Positions 1-7,308 of a stretch of 64,000 nt of DNA are shown piece after piece. The position numbers and the translations under genes were made by a program. Origin of the DNA: Luteimonas suaedae. Lineage in GTDB: Bacteria > Pseudomonadota > Gammaproteobacteria > Xanthomonadales > Xanthomonadaceae. Every line of letters begins with the position of its first letter. Position 1 is the first letter of the stretch. The notes beneath the pieces are model-generated. The model did not search any database. It saw nothing but the letters and a program-made list of their open reading frames with translations, and was not told the DNA's origin. Location: contig NZ_VSSP01000001.1 in NCBI RefSeq assembly GCF_008312895.1, positions 496,001 to 560,000 of the forward strand. Direction: 5' to 3'.

Positions 1-585
1 CTCGGCGATCGCGCGCCAGATGCTGAGCAGGTAGTCCAGGTCCCACTGCAGCTCCTCGGCATCGCGGCCGACGCCGGCGGTGCGGATGATCACCCCCATC
101 TCGTCGGGGATGTTCAGCTTGTCCATCGCCTCCTTGAGCGCGGCGCGGTCATCGCCCTCGATCCGGCGCGAGACGCCGCCGGCGGTGGGCGAGTTCGGCA
201 TCAGCACCATGTAGCGGCCGGCCAGCGAGATGAACGTGGTCAGGGCGGCGCCCTTGTTGCCGCGCTCTTCCTTCTCGACCTGGACCACGACCTCCTGGCC
301 CTCGCGCAGCAGCTCCTTGATCCCGGCGTTGCGGTGATCGGCGCCGGCCTGGTAGTAGTCGCGGGAGATTTCCTTCAGCGGCAGGAAGCCGTGGCGCTCG
401 GCGCCGTACTCGACGAAGGCCGCTTCCAGCGAAGGCTCGAGCCGGGTGATGCGGCCCTTGTAGATGTTGGACTTCTTCTGTTCCTGCGACGGTTGCTCGA
501 TATCGATGTCGTAGAGCGTCTGGCCGTCGACGATGGCGACGCGCAGTTCTTCTGCCTGCGTCGCATTGATCAGCATGCGTTTCAT
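1..585 (-). CDS. rne: Ribonuclease E, N-terminal part (runs off the window)
   Basis: Endoribonuclease of the RNA degradosome, acting in mRNA turnover and rRNA/tRNA maturation. The 195 visible codons begin [20 protein letters not shown], the conserved RNase E/G N-terminus. The S1 RNA-binding region follows, with the stretches [19 protein letters not shown] and [11 protein letters not shown]. The reading frame is open to position 1, so the catalytic DNase-I-like part and the C-terminal scaffold lie outside. The start at 585 is set by this conserved N-terminus. The gene is divergent from rluC, the arrangement seen in many gammaproteobacteria. A long GC-rich structured leader precedes it. Identity is certain from these motifs; only completeness is unknown. 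Confidence 0.96.
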   Translation of the reverse strand, partial: MKRMLINATQAEELRVAIVDGQTLYDIDIEQPSQEQKKSNIYKGRITRLEPSLEAAFVEYGAERHGFLPLKEISRDYYQAGADHRNAGIKELLREGQEVVVQVEKEERGNKGAALTTFISLAGRYMVLMPNSPTAGGVSRRIEGDDRAALKEAMDKLNIPDEMGVIIRTAGVGRDAEELQWDLDYLLSIWRAIAE

Positions 586-1057
586 GATGCGTTCCTCGCG
601 CGCTGCTACCGCGCGGAACGCCGTGGGCGTTTCGCCTCTGGAGACTGCCAACTGCGCCAGCGGACCCTCGCGGATCCTCGGCGGGGCGATGGACCGCCCC
701 GCGCCGCGGCGCGGCTTCAGGTTTTCCAGCGCTGCAACACCACGGCATGCCGCGGGAGCGCTTCTGTTCTCAGTTCAATCTGTTGCAGGGCCGGCGGCGG
801 CTTTCGGCTTTGGCGTGAGCGCCGCGCGGGACATGTTCAACTCCGGACCCAAAGGGACCGGGCGATGGCCGGGACTGCCGCTGAGCCGCTAACATGTCCA
901 CCCCGGGGGTGGTGGCCGCGCACTGCATCGGGATCGCGGGAGGTGGGCTTTCGGCCCGGTTTGTCCGGTTGCATGCCGCCAGAGCGGCGTGCGGGACAAC
1001 TCCCTGCGAAATCAGACCCTTATCTCGCGCGGTGAGTGTAGCAGATCAAAACCGCCC
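586..1057. promoter_or_regulatory. rne-rluC divergent intergenic region with structured rne leader
   Basis: This 472-base gap lies between the divergent rne and rluC starts and has no credible gene. It is rich in hairpins: arms at 681-688 and 695-702 pair perfectly (8 bp, 6-nt loop), 743-752 is a perfect 10-base palindrome, and 898-912 forms another stem. The first two lie on the rne side, within about 170 bases of its start. RNase E is known to control its own mRNA through a structured 5' leader in enterobacteria. Reading this region as an equivalent leader is inference. I could not pick a convincing promoter for either gene. Confidence 0.5.
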
Positions 1058-2020
1058 ATGACCCATTCAGACTCCCCGGCGCCTCCGTCCGGCGGTGCCC
1101 GCACCGTGCAGGTGCCGGCCGACCGCGCCGGCCAGCGGCTCGACAACTTCCTGCTCGGCCAGCTCAAGGGGGCGCCGCGCAGCCTGGTGTACAAGCTGGT
1201 CCGTTCCGGCCAGGTGCGGGTCAACGGCGGCCGCGCCAAGGCCGAGCGCAAGCTCGAGGACGGCGACGCGGTCCGCATTCCGCCGGTGCGCCTGGAGGAT
1301 CCGGCGCAGCGGGGCAGCCCGGCGAAGGGCCTGCTGGCCGCGGTCGACGCCGCGGTCGTATTCGAGGATGCGCGCCTGCTGGCGCTGAACAAGCCGATCG
1401 GGCTGGCGAGCCATGGTGGCAGCGGGATCAGTTTCGGTGCCATCGAGACCCTGCGCGCGTTGCGGCCCGACGCGACCCTGGAACTGGTGCATCGTCTCGA
1501 TCGCGACACCTCCGGGCTGCTGCTGGTGGCGAAGAAGCGCTCCGCGCTGACCGAGCTGCAGGCGCTGATGCGGGCCGACGCCGGCATCGCCAAGCGCTAT
1601 CTGGCGCTGCTGGTCGGGCGCATGCCCGACGGCGTGATGAGCGTCGACGCACCGCTGCACGTCGGCCTGCGCCAGGGCGGCGAACGCCATGTGCAGGTCA
1701 ACCCCGCCGGCAAGCCCTCGCTGAGCCATTTCAAGGTGCTCGAGCGCCGTGGCGGCCATTCCTGGTGCGAGGTCCGGATCGCCACCGGACGCACCCACCA
1801 GATCCGCGCCCATGCACAGCACATCGGCCATCCGGTCGCCGGCGACGACAAGTACGGCGACGCCGAGGTCAACCGCCGCCTGCGCGAACGGGCCGGAATG
1901 AGGCGGATGTGCCTGCACGCGGCGTCGCTCGAGTTCGCGCTCGACCAGGGACGTGCGCCGTACATGCTGCATGCGCCGCTGCCGCCGGACCTCACGGCCG
2001 TGCTCGACGCGCTCACCTAG
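1058..2020 (+). CDS. rluC: 23S rRNA pseudouridine synthase, RluC family
   Basis: Pseudouridine synthase, predicted to modify 23S rRNA (RluC makes positions 955, 2504 and 2580 in E. coli). It has 320 residues. An S4 RNA-binding domain is at about residues 15-75 (RLDNFLLGQL, VRSGQVRVNGGRAK). The catalytic RsuA/RluA domain follows, with HRLDRDTSGLLL carrying the catalytic aspartate and GRTHQIRAHAQHIGHPVAGD near the C-terminus. The ATG at 1058 gives the usual N-terminus; an in-frame start at 989 would add residues encoded by the leader. It is divergent from rne, as in many gammaproteobacteria, which supports RluC over the RluD or RluA paralogues. Confidence 0.92.
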   Translation: MTHSDSPAPPSGGARTVQVPADRAGQRLDNFLLGQLKGAPRSLVYKLVRSGQVRVNGGRAKAERKLEDGDAVRIPPVRLEDPAQRGSPAKGLLAAVDAAVVFEDARLLALNKPIGLASHGGSGISFGAIETLRALRPDATLELVHRLDRDTSGLLLVAKKRSALTELQALMRADAGIAKRYLALLVGRMPDGVMSVDAPLHVGLRQGGERHVQVNPAGKPSLSHFKVLERRGGHSWCEVRIATGRTHQIRAHAQHIGHPVAGDDKYGDAEVNRRLRERAGMRRMCLHAASLEFALDQGRAPYMLHAPLPPDLTAVLDALT

Positions 2021-2042
2021 GCCCACCCCGCGGCTCATCTTC

Positions 2043-2190
2043 TGTAGGAGGGGTTTCAGCCCCGACCGCGCGCGGTCTGACGGTAGATGCTCTCTGCCGC
2101 TGTTTGCCTTCGCAACGCGCGGCGGCGCGTTCATCGTGATCGCCGCCGATAGGGTTGCCTGGCGCGGTCGGGGCTGAAGCCCCTCCTACA
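2043..2190. repeat. REP-like inverted pair with GTAG heads
   Basis: Two 29-base arms (2043-2071 and 2162-2190) face each other with a single mismatch. Each has a GTAG head followed by a short palindrome (GGGG-TTTCA-CCCC type). The pair fills the gap between the convergent rluC and phhB genes and could act as a bidirectional transcription end. GTAG-headed palindromes are the known REP/SMAG class of Stenotrophomonas and relatives, mobilised by RAYT transposases. None of those transposases is in this window. Confidence 0.8.
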
Positions 2191-2218
2191 CGAGCATCGC
2201 CAGGGGCATGGGATGCCG

Positions 2219-2560
2219 TCAGCGCAGCAATGCGTCGGCCTTGGCCGCGCAGATGAAGTCGTTCTCGGACAGGCCGCCGACGTCGTGGGTGGAGTAGCGC
2301 ACCACGCAGCGGTCGTAGTGCACGCCGAGATCGGGGTGATGATCCTCGCGGTGCGCGATCCAGGCCAGCGCGTTCACGAACGCCAGGGTGCGGTGGTAGT
2401 CGTCGAAGCGGAAGGTGCGGGTCAGCGCACGCCCGTCCTCGGCCAGGTCCCATTCCGGCAGCTCCGGCAGCAGCTCACGGATGCGGGCCTCGTTGAGCCG
2501 GTGTTCGCTGCCTTTGCGCGGCACGCAGCGGGCCTGGTCGAGGGGAACGAGGTCGGACAT
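2219..2560 (-). CDS. phhB: 4a-hydroxytetrahydrobiopterin dehydratase (PCD/DCoH)
   Basis: Small dehydratase (113 residues) that recycles 4a-hydroxytetrahydrobiopterin formed by phenylalanine hydroxylase, or acts in pterin metabolism for molybdenum cofactor. The signature [20 protein letters not shown] followed by [13 protein letters not shown] is the conserved core of the family with its active-site histidines. Length is normal. The start at 2560 is preceded by an AGGAAA ribosome binding site. No phhA lies next to it, so the physiological partner cannot be read from context. The name phhB follows the family. Confidence 0.9.
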   Translation of the reverse strand: MSDLVPLDQARCVPRKGSEHRLNEARIRELLPELPEWDLAEDGRALTRTFRFDDYHRTLAFVNALAWIAHREDHHPDLGVHYDRCVVRYSTHDVGGLSENDFICAAKADALLR

Positions 2561-2653
2561 GGGCGGTTTCCTGGCAGAACGTCAGTCGAACGGCGGGCAT
2601 TCTCGCGCCGCCGGCGTTCGAAAAGCGTGAGGCGGGACGGCTAGAATACGGGA

Positions 2654-3247
2654 ATGATAGAGATCTCAGACAATGCGCAGACCCACTTCCGCAAGCTGAT
2701 CGAGCGCGAGGCGCTGCCCGGCCTCGGCGTGCGGCTGGCGGCGATCCACCCCGGCACCGCACGCGCCGACGTGCGCCTCGAGTTCGCCGAGCCCGGCGAG
2801 CTGCAGGGCGACGAGTGGGCGATCGATTGCGAGGGCTTCACCCTGTGGCTGGACGCGGACAGCGTGAAGTTCCTCGACGGCGCGCAGATCGACTACACCA
2901 CGCAGGCCACCGGCGGGCAGCTGCAGATCCGCGCGCCGAAGATCAAGGGCGAGACGCCGGACGCGTCGGCGTCGCTGGTCGAGCGGGTGCGTTGGCTGGT
3001 GGAATTCGAGATCAACCCGCAACTGGCACAGCACAGCGGCCACGTGTCGGTGGTCGAGGTCACCGCGGAGGGCGTGGTGGTGTTGCGCTTCGGCGGCGGC
3101 TGCCACGGCTGCGGACTGGCCGACGTGACCCTCAAGCAGGGGATCGAGAAGACGCTGATGGAGAAGGTGCCCGGCGTGACCGCGGTGCGCGACGTGACCG
3201 ACCACGACACCGGTACCGCGCCCTACGTTCCGCGCGACGCGGCCTGA
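2654..3247 (+). CDS. nfuA: Fe-S biogenesis protein NfuA
   Basis: Carrier that delivers [4Fe-4S] clusters to apo-proteins, used under oxidative stress or iron limitation. It has 197 residues. The N-terminal half (about 1-95) is a degenerate A-type carrier domain without its cysteines. The C-terminal NifU-like domain holds the cluster motif in [19 protein letters not shown]. This two-domain layout separates NfuA from plain Nfu proteins. A TAGAAT hexamer at 2642-2647, only a few bases before the ATG, could be a -10 box for a nearly leaderless transcript; that is inference. The next gene starts 16 bases downstream and may be co-transcribed. Confidence 0.93.
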   Translation: MIEISDNAQTHFRKLIEREALPGLGVRLAAIHPGTARADVRLEFAEPGELQGDEWAIDCEGFTLWLDADSVKFLDGAQIDYTTQATGGQLQIRAPKIKGETPDASASLVERVRWLVEFEINPQLAQHSGHVSVVEVTAEGVVVLRFGGGCHGCGLADVTLKQGIEKTLMEKVPGVTAVRDVTDHDTGTAPYVPRDAA

Positions 3248-3263
3248 GCGGACACCGGCGCGA

Positions 3264-4889
3264 GTGTTCACCTCCGCCGACCTGATCGAAGCGCTGCGCC
3301 GGCGCATGCGCCGCTCGATCAGGCCGCTGCCGCCGAGCGGCGAGTTCCCGTCGGCCTGGCAGGCCTGGTTCCAATCGATGCGTGCCGGAGCCGGCGCGGT
3401 GACCGGCGCGCCCGCCGCGGCGATCGTTGCGATCATGGTGCAGCGCGAACCGGCGGCGCCGGCGGCGTGGGTGCAGTTGAACCGCTGGCAGGCGTTCACC
3501 GCGTTGTGGCGCCAGCAGTGGCATCCGGCCAGCGAGGACGAGCGCTGGCTGCGGGTCTCGGCGACGGTGCTCAGCCTGGTGTTCCATATCGTGTTCGTGG
3601 TGCTGCTGGTGTGGCTGATGCACGCACGCTTCATGCTGATGCCCCAGCCGGCGCAGCGCGGCGAGCATGTGGTGGAGGTGGAATTCATCGGCGAGGGCAC
3701 GCCGGAGGAGGAGGGCGGCGGTCCGCCGCAGAGCGCGCTGGTCGTGGAGGAGACGGCGCCCACCGCAGCGGCCGCGCCGGTCGAACCGCCGCGGCCGTCG
3801 TCGGAGCCGTTGCTGCCGCCGCCATCGGTGACGCGCCCGGAACCGACACCGCCACTGCCTTCGCCGCCGCCGGTCGAACAGCCGCTGACGGTCACCGAGA
3901 CCCCGCAGCCGGACACGCGCTTCGTGGTACCGCCGCCACGTGCGCCGGAACTGGCGCAACCGCAGATCGAGATGCCGGAGGTGCCGCCGGTGCGCAGCCG
4001 CGACATCGAGGTGGTGGAGGTCCCGGACCTGCCGACGCCACGCACGCGCGCGCTGCCGCAGGCGCAAGTCGAGGTGCCCGATCTCGAGCAACCACCGATC
4101 GACGTGGTCGAGCGCGAGATCGCCACGCCGCTGCCGCGCGTGCGCACGCCGGAACTGGAGGCGCCGGTGGTCGTGGCGCCGGACCTGCAGCGCGAATCGC
4201 CGCAGATCCGCACGCGCGAGATTCCGCTGCGCTCCGCAGCGGACGAGCGCGCAGCCGAGGCGGCGGCGCAGTCCGCGGCCACCGCCGCACAACGTGCCGA
4301 GGAGGGCTCGACGCCGTCCCCGTCCACCGCGTCCGAGACCGCCAGCGGCACCCGACCGGCGGCACCCGCGGCGGGCAGCGGCGTGGCGCAGACGCCGGCG
4401 CCGGGGGCGTGGCAGACCCCGCAGCGCGGCGACGACTGGGGCGATTCCGCGCGCGAGCAGGCGGGCGGACAGCAAGGCACCTCCAGCCTGTTCAATCCCG
4501 ACGGCAGCCCGCGACTGGCGGACGGGACGGCGCCGGTGGGCGGCGGGTTGCCGCCGGGCACGATCACCGAGGATTACGAGAAGATCGACCGCATGGGCAC
4601 CTGGCTCAGGCGCCCGCCGACCGACTACGAGCCGACCAGCTTCGATCGCTTCTGGGTGCCGAACGAAACGCTGCTCGAGGAATGGGTCCGGCGCAGCATC
4701 CAGACCGTGCTGATCCCGATCCCGGGCACCAGCAAGAGCATCCGCTGCGACGTCATCACCCTTGCGCTGGCGGGCGGCTGCAGCATCACCGATCCCAATA
4801 TGCAGGACGTGGAGGCCGAGGCACGGCCGCCACCCGATGTGCCGTTCAAGCGCGAGCTGTTCGAGGATCAGGAGAGCCTGGGCGACTGA
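3264..4889 (+). CDS. Proline-rich single-pass membrane protein ('transmembrane repetitive protein')
   Basis: A 541-residue protein matching what xanthomonad genomes call transmembrane repetitive protein; its function is unknown to me. It has a cytoplasmic N-terminus of about 95 residues and one membrane helix at about 97-117 (VSATVLSLVFHIVFVVLLVW). A very long proline- and acid-rich linker follows (about 130-390), with near-repeats such as VEVPDLPTPRTRALPQAQ. The compact C-terminal domain (about 440-530) has two cysteines (SIRCDVITLALAGGC). The architecture recalls TonB, which spans the periplasm on a proline-rich arm, but no TonB C-terminal motif is seen. The start is GTG, 16 bases after nfuA. 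Confidence 0.75.
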   Translation: MFTSADLIEALRRRMRRSIRPLPPSGEFPSAWQAWFQSMRAGAGAVTGAPAAAIVAIMVQREPAAPAAWVQLNRWQAFTALWRQQWHPASEDERWLRVSATVLSLVFHIVFVVLLVWLMHARFMLMPQPAQRGEHVVEVEFIGEGTPEEEGGGPPQSALVVEETAPTAAAAPVEPPRPSSEPLLPPPSVTRPEPTPPLPSPPPVEQPLTVTETPQPDTRFVVPPPRAPELAQPQIEMPEVPPVRSRDIEVVEVPDLPTPRTRALPQAQVEVPDLEQPPIDVVEREIATPLPRVRTPELEAPVVVAPDLQRESPQIRTREIPLRSAADERAAEAAAQSAATAAQRAEEGSTPSPSTASETASGTRPAAPAAGSGVAQTPAPGAWQTPQRGDDWGDSAREQAGGQQGTSSLFNPDGSPRLADGTAPVGGGLPPGTITEDYEKIDRMGTWLRRPPTDYEPTSFDRFWVPNETLLEEWVRRSIQTVLIPIPGTSKSIRCDVITLALAGGCSITDPNMQDVEAEARPPPDVPFKRELFEDQESLGD

Positions 4890-4912
4890 GCACGGGCACC
4901 GCGAATGAAGCC

Positions 4913-5061
4913 CCGTAGGAGCGCGCCACGCGCGCGATACCGCGGGGCGCGTCGCCGCCACGCGATTCCGCACACCGACGCGCCTTCCGGTTCGTGCAGG
5001 CGCCGTCGATCGGCCGTCGCCGGAAGCGCCCGCGGTGCCGCGCGCATGGCGGGCTCCTACG
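4913..5061. repeat. REP-like inverted pair (GTAGGAGCGCGC family)
   Basis: A 34-base arm at 4913-4946 and a degenerate inverted partner at about 5028-5061 flank some 80 bases. The left arm matches the perfect pair at 13997-14141 with two mismatches, so this family occurs at least twice in the window. The head is GTAG followed by a GCGCGC-rich palindrome. It lies at the end of convergent genes. Confidence 0.8.
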
Positions 5062-5091
5062 CAGTCATGGCCACGGTCGCGCTCTAGTGAA

Positions 5092-5114
5092 GACGGGACC
5101 GCGCGGGTCCCGTC
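5092..5114. terminator. Probable bidirectional terminator
   Basis: The stem GACGGGACC (5092-5100) pairs with GGTCCCGTC (5106-5114) across a 5-nt loop and is followed on the + strand by a short T/G run. It sits between the convergent proline-rich protein gene and the cytochrome operon. The T tract is weak, so the efficiency is uncertain. Confidence 0.55.
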
Positions 5115-5145
5115 GTTGTTCCAGTCGCTTGGCGAAGCGCGCCGC

Positions 5146-5571
5146 TCAGTACGCGCCGCTCAGGTCGCGGATCTGGGCCGGGCGCGAGCCGAAGTAGGCG
5201 GCGAGATCGGCGATCTGCTGGTCGGTCAAGCCCTGGGCCTGGTTCGACATCAGCGCGTGCTCGCGATTGCCGTTGCGGTATTCCTGCAGCGCATGGGCCA
5301 GATAGTCCGTATGCTGGCCGCCGAGCTTGGGATAGGTCGCGTCCAGCGGGTCGTTGCCGTCGGCGCCGTGGCAGTCGATGCAGGTCTGGCCGGTGGCTTC
5401 GCTCTTGACGTTGGCCTGCTGCTCGCCGGCCTCGATGCGGCCCTTCGGCAGGCCGGCGGAGGACGAGCGCTGCTCGGCGTCGGGGTCGTGGCCTTCCTCG
5501 CCGGAGCAGGCAGTGAGCACCGCGCATGCGGCAAGAACGGACACGAAAAGGCAATGCTTGGCGTTGATCAT
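5146..5571 (-). CDS. Class I c-type cytochrome, lipoprotein
   Basis: Periplasmic electron carrier (141 residues). The N-terminus has a lipoprotein signal (VLTAC lipobox), so it should be membrane-anchored. One haem site, TCIDCHGADG, is near residue 68. The distal methionine ligand is probably in EHALMSNQAQGLTDQQ, and the C-terminal helix is IADLAAYFGSRP. The ATG at 5571 leaves a normal signal peptide; a GTG at 5586, overlapping the upstream stop by 4 bases, is an alternative. It is paired with a similar single-haem gene, and the two halves resemble the two domains of cytochrome c4, which feeds terminal oxidases. The exact partner is unknown. Confidence 0.85.
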   Translation of the reverse strand: MINAKHCLFVSVLAACAVLTACSGEEGHDPDAEQRSSSAGLPKGRIEAGEQQANVKSEATGQTCIDCHGADGNDPLDATYPKLGGQHTDYLAHALQEYRNGNREHALMSNQAQGLTDQQIADLAAYFGSRPAQIRDLSGAY

Positions 5572-5582
5572 GGCGGCGCGGC

Positions 5583-5945
5583 TCACTGGTTCAGGCTGGA
5601 CAGGAACGCCGCGATATCGGCGATGTCCTGGTCGGAAAAGCTGTTGGCCTGGGCTTGCATGGTCGGATGCCGACGCGTGCCGCGCTTGTATTCGGTCAGG
5701 GCATTGATCAGGTATTCCTGCGACTGACCGCCGATCTTCGGCACCCGGTAGTTCGGGTAGGCGTTCACGTAGTTGGTGACGCCGTGGCAGCCCTGGCAGG
5801 TGTAGGCGAGCATGCGACCGTTTTCGGCGGAGCCGGCACCGGTGCTGTCTGCCGGCTCGGGCGCGGCGGCGGACTCCTGGGCGAGGGCCGCGAACGGAAG
5901 CGCGGCGAGGGCGAGGCAGGCAGCGAGTTGCAGCGGTCGCGTCAT
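5583..5945 (-). CDS. Class I c-type cytochrome (soluble, periplasmic)
   Basis: Small cytochrome (120 residues) with a cleavable signal peptide ending near FAALAQES. The haem motif is TCQGCHGVTN near residue 50. The likely methionine ligand is in RHPTMQAQANSFSDQD, and the C-terminal helix is IADIAAFLSSLNQ. It is the first gene of a two-cytochrome operon and is related in sequence to the second, which suggests tandem duplication. A sigma-70-like promoter lies 85-115 bases upstream. The closest named family I can support is the c4/c553 type of class I cytochromes; no oxidase gene is nearby. Confidence 0.85.
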   Translation of the reverse strand: MTRPLQLAACLALAALPFAALAQESAAAPEPADSTGAGSAENGRMLAYTCQGCHGVTNYVNAYPNYRVPKIGGQSQEYLINALTEYKRGTRRHPTMQAQANSFSDQDIADIAAFLSSLNQ

Positions 5946-6031
5946 GTGGGGTTCCGCAATCCTGGTGGCTGAATGGAACTTGGCTTGTAACCGGAGATCG
6001 CGCACGGACATCCCCGGCGCGCGATCACGAC

Positions 6032-6061
6032 AGTATAGCCTGCCGCCGGATCGCGACCCAA
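6032..6061 (-). promoter_or_regulatory. Predicted sigma-70 promoter of the cytochrome operon
   Basis: Read on the minus strand, TATACT (6037-6032) is a good -10 box. TTGGGT (6061-6056) lies 18 bases upstream as a moderate -35 box. Transcription would start near 6025, about 80 bases before the cytochrome ATG. A perfect 7-bp hairpin (6083-6089 with 6097-6103) lies just upstream. Confidence 0.4.
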
Positions 6062-6183
6062 TCTCGCGCGACAGAAAACGACGGCGGCCACCGACTGGCC
6101 GCCGGTCACCATGACCTTCGGCGGATGGCCAGCGGAGGACTTGGTGATATACATGACTACAACACCTAATGGGGTCCTCTGAA

Positions 6184-7308
6184 ATGCGCTCGAACACATG
6201 GATTGCAGGCCATCGCCGATGGCTGGCACTGTTGCTGCTCGCCGGTCTGGTGCCGCTGACGGGTTGCGGTCGCGGCGGCGAAGCGCAGGCCAAGGAAGGG
6301 GAGGAGGCACAGACGCAGGCGGTGCCGGTGGAGACCGCCGCCGCCGCCAGGCGCACCGTCGCGGCCAGCTATATCGGCACCGCGTCGCTGGAACCGCTGG
6401 CAGAGGCGCAGGTGGTCGCCAAGACCTCCGGCGTCGCCCTGCAGGTGCTGGTCGAAGAGGGGCAGACGGTCAAGGCCGGCCAGACCCTGGTGCGGCTCGA
6501 TCCGGACCGCGCGCGCCTCAATCTCGCCCAGATCGACGCGCGCAAGCGCAAGCTGGAGAACAGCTTCCGGCGTTCGGATCAGCTGGCCGCGCAGCAGTTG
6601 ATCAGCGCCGGCGACCATGACCAGCTGCGCTACGACCTGGAGGAGGCGCGCGCCGCCTACCGGCTGGCGGCGCTGGAACTGTCCTACACCAACGTGACCG
6701 CGCCGATTTCCGGGGTGATCGCCTCGCGCTCGATCAAGACCGGCAACTTCGTACAGATCAATTCGCCGATCCTGCGCATCGTCGACAACTCGCGCCTGGA
6801 AACCACGCTCAACGTGCCCGAGCGCGAGCTGGCGACGCTCGAGGCCGGCCAGCCCGTGCACATGCAGGTCGACGCATTGCCAGGGATGACGTTCGAGGGA
6901 CGCGTGGCTCGGATCGCGCCGGTGATCGATGCGGGCAGCGGCACCTTCCGCGTGATCTGCGCCTTCGAGGGCGGTGGTTCGCTGCAGCCGGGCATGTTCG
7001 GCCGCATTCGCATCGACTACGACCATCGCGCCGACGCCCTGGCGATTCCGCGCCAGGCGCTGCTCGACGACGAGGGTGAGCCCGCGGTCTACGTGGTCCG
7101 CGACGGCAAGGCGGTACGGACCGCGATCGAGACCGGCTACGCCGACGGCGCCTTCGTCGAGGTGCGCAAGGGCCTCGAGCCCGGCGATGCGGTGATCACC
7201 GCCGGCAAGGTCGCGTTGCGCGATGGCAGCGACGTGCAGGTGATCGGAGCGCCCGCCGCAGCGGTGGCATCGGCTGCCGCCGCCGCGACCGACGGCGACA
7301 AGCAATGA
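6184..7308 (+). CDS. RND efflux periplasmic adaptor (membrane fusion) lipoprotein
   Basis: Adaptor that links an inner-membrane RND pump to an outer-membrane channel. It has 374 residues with a lipoprotein signal (PLTGC lipobox). Order: N-terminal barrel, lipoyl-like half (VLVEEGQTVKAGQTLVRLD), a short hairpin (about residues 115-165), the second lipoyl half (LSYTNVTAPISGVIASRSIK), and beta-barrel and membrane-proximal domains. The ATG at 6184 gives a normal signal peptide; one at 6169 would add five residues. It overlaps the first pump gene by 4 bases (ATGA), so the three genes form a translationally coupled operon. No outer-membrane channel gene is present. Confidence 0.9.
   Translation: MRSNTWIAGHRRWLALLLLAGLVPLTGCGRGGEAQAKEGEEAQTQAVPVETAAAARRTVAASYIGTASLEPLAEAQVVAKTSGVALQVLVEEGQTVKAGQTLVRLDPDRARLNLAQIDARKRKLENSFRRSDQLAAQQLISAGDHDQLRYDLEEARAAYRLAALELSYTNVTAPISGVIASRSIKTGNFVQINSPILRIVDNSRLETTLNVPERELATLEAGQPVHMQVDALPGMTFEGRVARIAPVIDAGSGTFRVICAFEGGGSLQPGMFGRIRIDYDHRADALAIPRQALLDDEGEPAVYVVRDGKAVRTAIETGYADGAFVEVRKGLEPGDAVITAGKVALRDGSDVQVIGAPAAAVASAAAAATDGDKQ

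Noticed and set aside
2666-4567. Long serine/glycine-rich antisense frame over nfuA and the proline-rich protein
   Set aside because: Composition is the complement of the proline/glutamate-rich linker; nfuA motifs prove the + strand.
5946-6183. A regulator gene between the cytochromes and the RND operon
   Set aside because: No open frame with domain features fits in the 238 bases; only promoter-like and hairpin sequence is seen.
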